DNA of 23,989 nucleotides. Origin: a virus. Positions 21,692 through 23,989 of the stretch are shown one piece after another; within the stretch, counting starts at the first letter, position 1, and each line of letters begins with the position of its first letter. The translations under genes were made by a program, and so were the position numbers. The DNA is taken from positions 1 through 23,989 of the IMG/VR virus record IMGVR_UViG_3300029319_000510. The stretch is one strand, 5' to 3'. The notes below the pieces were generated by a model, which searched no databases, was not told the origin of the DNA, and saw nothing but the letters and a program-made list of their open reading frames with translations.

Positions 21692-22312
21692 ATGGCAAAA
21701 AAGAAAAAGAAAAAAAAGTATTACAAGATCACAGAGTTGGTTATTAGTGAAGATAATCAGGATTTAGCTATTGATGCAATTTCATTGGTTAGTGAACCAG
21801 CAATTGAAGTGGATTTTGTATATATGAATAAAGCAAAAAACAATTTAACGTTTGCAAAAGTAGATGAAGAAAAAAGGTTATTAGTATCACCAGCACTTAT
21901 ACCTAACAAACAAATATTTAGGTATGATGCGGCAACAGATCAAGAATTTTACGTATGGTTTAGCAAGGATACAGTACAAAAAGCAAGTGAAATGTATTTA
22001 AAATACAACAATCACCATAAAGCTACAGTACAACATGAAGAAAACGTAAAAGGTGTTACAACAATAGAAAGTTGGATAAAGGAAGGTGATATGGATAAAA
22101 GTAAATTATACGGTTTTGATCTACCAAATGGCACATGGTTTGTGAAAATGCGTATTGATAATGATGAAATGTGGCAACGTATTAAGTCAGGAGAGTTAAA
22201 AGGATTGAGTATAGAAGGTTATTTTGTTGATAAGATGCAAACACTTAGCAAAGAGGTAATAACCTCGGAAAACATCTTGGAAGCGTTAGCAGATATATTG
22301 AAAATCAAATAA
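21692..22312 (+). CDS. Prohead protease, XkdF-like
   Basis: A 206-residue protein whose residues about 15-185 match the XkdF-like phage serine protease type that matures the capsid. Strands: AIDAISLVSEPAIEVDFVYM near the start, then LLVSPALIPNKQIFRYDAAT and EFYVWFSKDTVQKASEMYLK. These are followed by the His-containing ATVQHEENVKG, a Trp-rich hairpin (ESWI, GTWFVKMRI) and GELKGLSIEGYFVDKM with a Ser in the 'GLSIEG' motif. Candidate catalytic residues: His in VQHE and Ser in LSIEG. It begins with a Lys run (MAKKKKKKKYYK) coded by A-rich DNA, an indel-prone tract. It is followed by scaffold-like and capsid genes, as expected. Confidence 0.75.
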   Translation: MAKKKKKKKYYKITELVISEDNQDLAIDAISLVSEPAIEVDFVYMNKAKNNLTFAKVDEEKRLLVSPALIPNKQIFRYDAATDQEFYVWFSKDTVQKASEMYLKYNNHHKATVQHEENVKGVTTIESWIKEGDMDKSKLYGFDLPNGTWFVKMRIDNDEMWQRIKSGELKGLSIEGYFVDKMQTLSKEVITSENILEALADILKIK

Positions 22313-22362
22313 CACAATAATATTCCCTTTAAATAGTATAATATTATAAAAAAATAAATTTC

Positions 22363-23067
22363 ATGGAATTAAAAGACAAAATTTTAAAAGCATTAGGATT
22401 GTCTGAAGAGGTAAAACTAGAATTTCAGACAAGATTGGAAGATGGTACTATAATTGTAAGTACTGCAAACGCATTGGAAGCATCAGTTGATGTTAGTGTA
22501 TTAACCGAAGATGGTACTACAATACCATTACCAGTAGGAACCTACAAAACAGAAGATGGAGTAGGATTTACAGTAGAGGAAGAAGGTGTAATATCTGAAA
22601 TATTAGATGAAGAAGTTGAGGAAGAAGAAGCAGAAGAGGAAGAAAAATATGAAGATGAAGAGGAAGAAGAAGTAGAAATGGAGGAAGAAATAATTGAAGA
22701 AGTAAAAGAACCTACTGAAATTATAGAAAGACTACCTAAAAAAATTAAAACTACTGAAGAATTAGAATTTAGTAAAGAAGAATTAATAAATGCAGTTACT
22801 GAAGTTGTAACAGAAATGTTAGGTAATATGAAAACTGAAGTAACAGAATTATCAAGTGTGGTTGATGAAATGAGAGGATATAAAGAAACACTGGAGGAAG
22901 AAACAATAGAATTACAAAAAGAAGTAGAAAAATTATCAAAAGAACCAGCAGCGGTAGAATTGAATACAAATAAATTTTCTACAAACAACAAAACAGAATT
23001 ATCAAAAGCACAATACAACAATTTAAGTGCTAAAGAAAGATTTTTATATAACTTAAATAATAACTAA
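22363..23067 (+). CDS. Acidic scaffold-like protein
   Basis: A 234-residue protein with a beta-rich N-terminal part (LEFQTRLEDGTIIVSTANAL, VDVSVLTEDGTTIPLPVGTY). A very acidic run at about residues 83-115 follows (EEVEEEEAEEEEKYEDEEEE and more), and then a coiled-coil segment (EELINAVTEVVTEMLGNMKT, ETLEEETIELQKEVEKLSK). The tail is Asn-rich. Position between the protease and the major capsid gene, together with acidic plus coiled-coil composition, is the usual profile of a scaffolding protein. The acidic run is coded by GAA/GAG repeats. No enzyme motif is seen. It could be a minor capsid decoration protein instead. Confidence 0.6.
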   Translation: MELKDKILKALGLSEEVKLEFQTRLEDGTIIVSTANALEASVDVSVLTEDGTTIPLPVGTYKTEDGVGFTVEEEGVISEILDEEVEEEEAEEEEKYEDEEEEEVEMEEEIIEEVKEPTEIIERLPKKIKTTEELEFSKEELINAVTEVVTEMLGNMKTEVTELSSVVDEMRGYKETLEEETIELQKEVEKLSKEPAAVELNTNKFSTNNKTELSKAQYNNLSAKERFLYNLNNN

Positions 23068-23081
23068 AAAAAGAAAAAACT

Positions 23082-23989
23082 ATGGGATTCAGTATCACGA
23101 GTAACTATGCGGGGGAACATGCAGGACAATATATTTCCGCCGCTCTAAAATCATCAAAATCAATTGAGTTTTTAACGGTTTTAGAAAACGTAAAATTTAA
23201 ACGTAATATTACAAAAGTTGCAACATCAGGATTGGTTGTAGATGCAACATGTGATTTTACAGATGCAGGAACAGTAACCTTAACGGAAAGAACCTTAAAT
23301 CCAAAAGAGTTACAAATTAATGTAGATTTATGTAAAAAAGATTTATTAGCGGATTGGCAAGCGGAACAAATGAGATCAGGAGCATCAAACAATGGAATGA
23401 GTGCTGATTTTTCTGCATTTGTTATTTCTCATTTAGCGGACACAATTGCTGATCATGTAGAAACTAACATTTGGGGTGGATTAGATGCAAATGCTGGAGA
23501 ATTTACAGGATTTATGCATGCAGGTAACGGACACTTTGAAAATGATGCAGCTATTGTAGAAGCTGATAATGAAGGTGGAGCGGGAACAGCGTTTACAGCA
23601 TCAAATATTGATGAGAACCTAAACAATATTGTAGCATCTATTCCTTCTGCAGTTTACACAAAGGAGGATTTATACATTTACATGTCAGTTGCTTCATACA
23701 GATTATACTTACAAAATCAAGCAGCAGCAGGTTATGAAAGATTATATAACATGGGTGATGGATTTAAACCAATGTTTAACGGAATAAAAATTGCAGTATG
23801 TCCAGGTATGATTGACAACAAAATGTGTGCAGCACAACAATCAAACTTATTCTTTGGAACGGATTTATTAGGTGATCATACAGAAATAAGATTACTGGAT
23901 ATGAGTTCTTTAGATGGTTCTGATAACGTAAGAGTTGTAGCAAGATTTACTGGAGGAACACAGCATGCACAAGGAGGTGACATCGTAAG
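23082..23989 (+). CDS. Major capsid protein (3' end outside the window)
   Basis: The open frame begins at ATG 23082 and runs to the window end, giving 302 codons plus two bases. The product starts MGFSITSNYAGEHAGQYISA and resembles the HK97-fold major capsid proteins of Bacteroidota phages: an N-terminal arm, then SIEFLTVLENVKFKRNITKV, a helix ADFSAFVISHLADTIADHVE and IWGGLDANAGEFTG. The last part reads AARFT-like strands (VRVVARFTGGTQHAQGGDIV), the usual ending of the family, so only a few residues are missing. Joining to the window start gives Ser-Gln-stop and a protein of 304 residues. The AAAAAACT-ATG start context equals that at 2981. It forms the icosahedral head. Confidence 0.88.
   Translation, partial: MGFSITSNYAGEHAGQYISAALKSSKSIEFLTVLENVKFKRNITKVATSGLVVDATCDFTDAGTVTLTERTLNPKELQINVDLCKKDLLADWQAEQMRSGASNNGMSADFSAFVISHLADTIADHVETNIWGGLDANAGEFTGFMHAGNGHFENDAAIVEADNEGGAGTAFTASNIDENLNNIVASIPSAVYTKEDLYIYMSVASYRLYLQNQAAAGYERLYNMGDGFKPMFNGIKIAVCPGMIDNKMCAAQQSNLFFGTDLLGDHTEIRLLDMSSLDGSDNVRVVARFTGGTQHAQGGDIV

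Noticed and set aside
21695-21719. A-rich run at the start of the protease gene as a programmed frameshift site
   Set aside because: The frame continues into the protease domain without a shift and codes a plain Lys run. No alternative frame product of interest is visible.
22600-22700. GAA/GAG repeat tract looking like a microsatellite
   Set aside because: It is in frame and codes the acidic stretch usual for scaffold-like proteins; no regular repeat unit is preserved.
22542-23021. Minus-strand frame coding a Ser-rich protein
   Set aside because: It is the mirror of the GAA/GAG-rich acidic run of the scaffold-like gene (TTC/TCT/CTC gives Ser). Not a credible gene.
1-23989. CRISPR array, tRNA genes, insertion sequences, integrase or repressor-type lysogeny module
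   Set aside because: I looked for spaced direct repeats, CCA-ended cloverleaf-like segments, transposase motifs and recombinase motifs and saw none. Small or degenerate RNAs could escape reading by eye.

Overview
This window reads as an almost complete, strongly AT-rich genome of a tailed, siphovirus-like bacteriophage whose host is probably a flavobacterium or other Bacteroidota. The evidence is a set of phage structural genes (terminase, capsid, tape measure, tail tip), a phage replication/recombination block and a lysis block. There is also a promoter of the Bacteroidota type (TTG, then TATATTTG) in the main intergenic gap, and start codons have A/T-rich upstream contexts with no Shine-Dalgarno sequence. 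Every supported gene is on the + strand. Genes are packed with TAATG or ATGA stop-start overlaps, and very little is non-coding. I see no integrase, tRNA, rRNA, insertion sequence or CRISPR array.

Layout. 1-1010: the region just after the capsid gene, with a coiled-coil protein and a head-tail connector-like protein. 1010-2594: a compact lysis region with several micro-genes (a basic peptide, a holin-like membrane protein with a GTG start, a Cys-rich 26-residue peptide), an M15 peptidase endolysin, a second small membrane protein and a metallophosphoesterase. 2595-2760: the only sizeable non-coding gap, holding a weak hairpin, an inverted repeat, a near-match DnaA box and the best promoter. 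2761-7100: early genes, including an OB-fold/SSB-like protein, a DnaA domain IV-like protein, a winged-helix replication protein, HTH proteins and a NinG-like protein. 7101-9246: a possible second promoter, a sigma-factor-like protein and several small zinc-binding or basic proteins. 9272-12359: a ParB/Srx-domain protein, a beta-glucosyltransferase-like protein and the terminase small and large subunits. 12390-20092: tail-assembly and neck genes, the tail tip/baseplate and a receptor-binding candidate. 20096-23989: tape measure, prohead protease, scaffold-like protein and the major capsid gene, which runs off the window end.

Two whole-window observations matter most. First, the capsid reading frame cut at the right edge continues across the left edge of the window to a stop after two more codons, so the window is probably an entire circularly permuted genome of about 24 kb. 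Second, if so, no recognisable portal gene is present although the other head and tail functions are. The tape measure also lies after the tail-tip genes and directly before the head genes, unlike the textbook siphovirus order.

The genes suggest a simple programme. The promoter near 2.73 kb starts early replication genes. A phage sigma-like factor at 7.5-8.05 kb may redirect host RNA polymerase. A glycosyltransferase and ParB-like pair may modify phage DNA or act on host DNA. Packaging, assembly and lysis genes follow in one long same-strand run. Functions come from motif recognition by eye. No database search was run.
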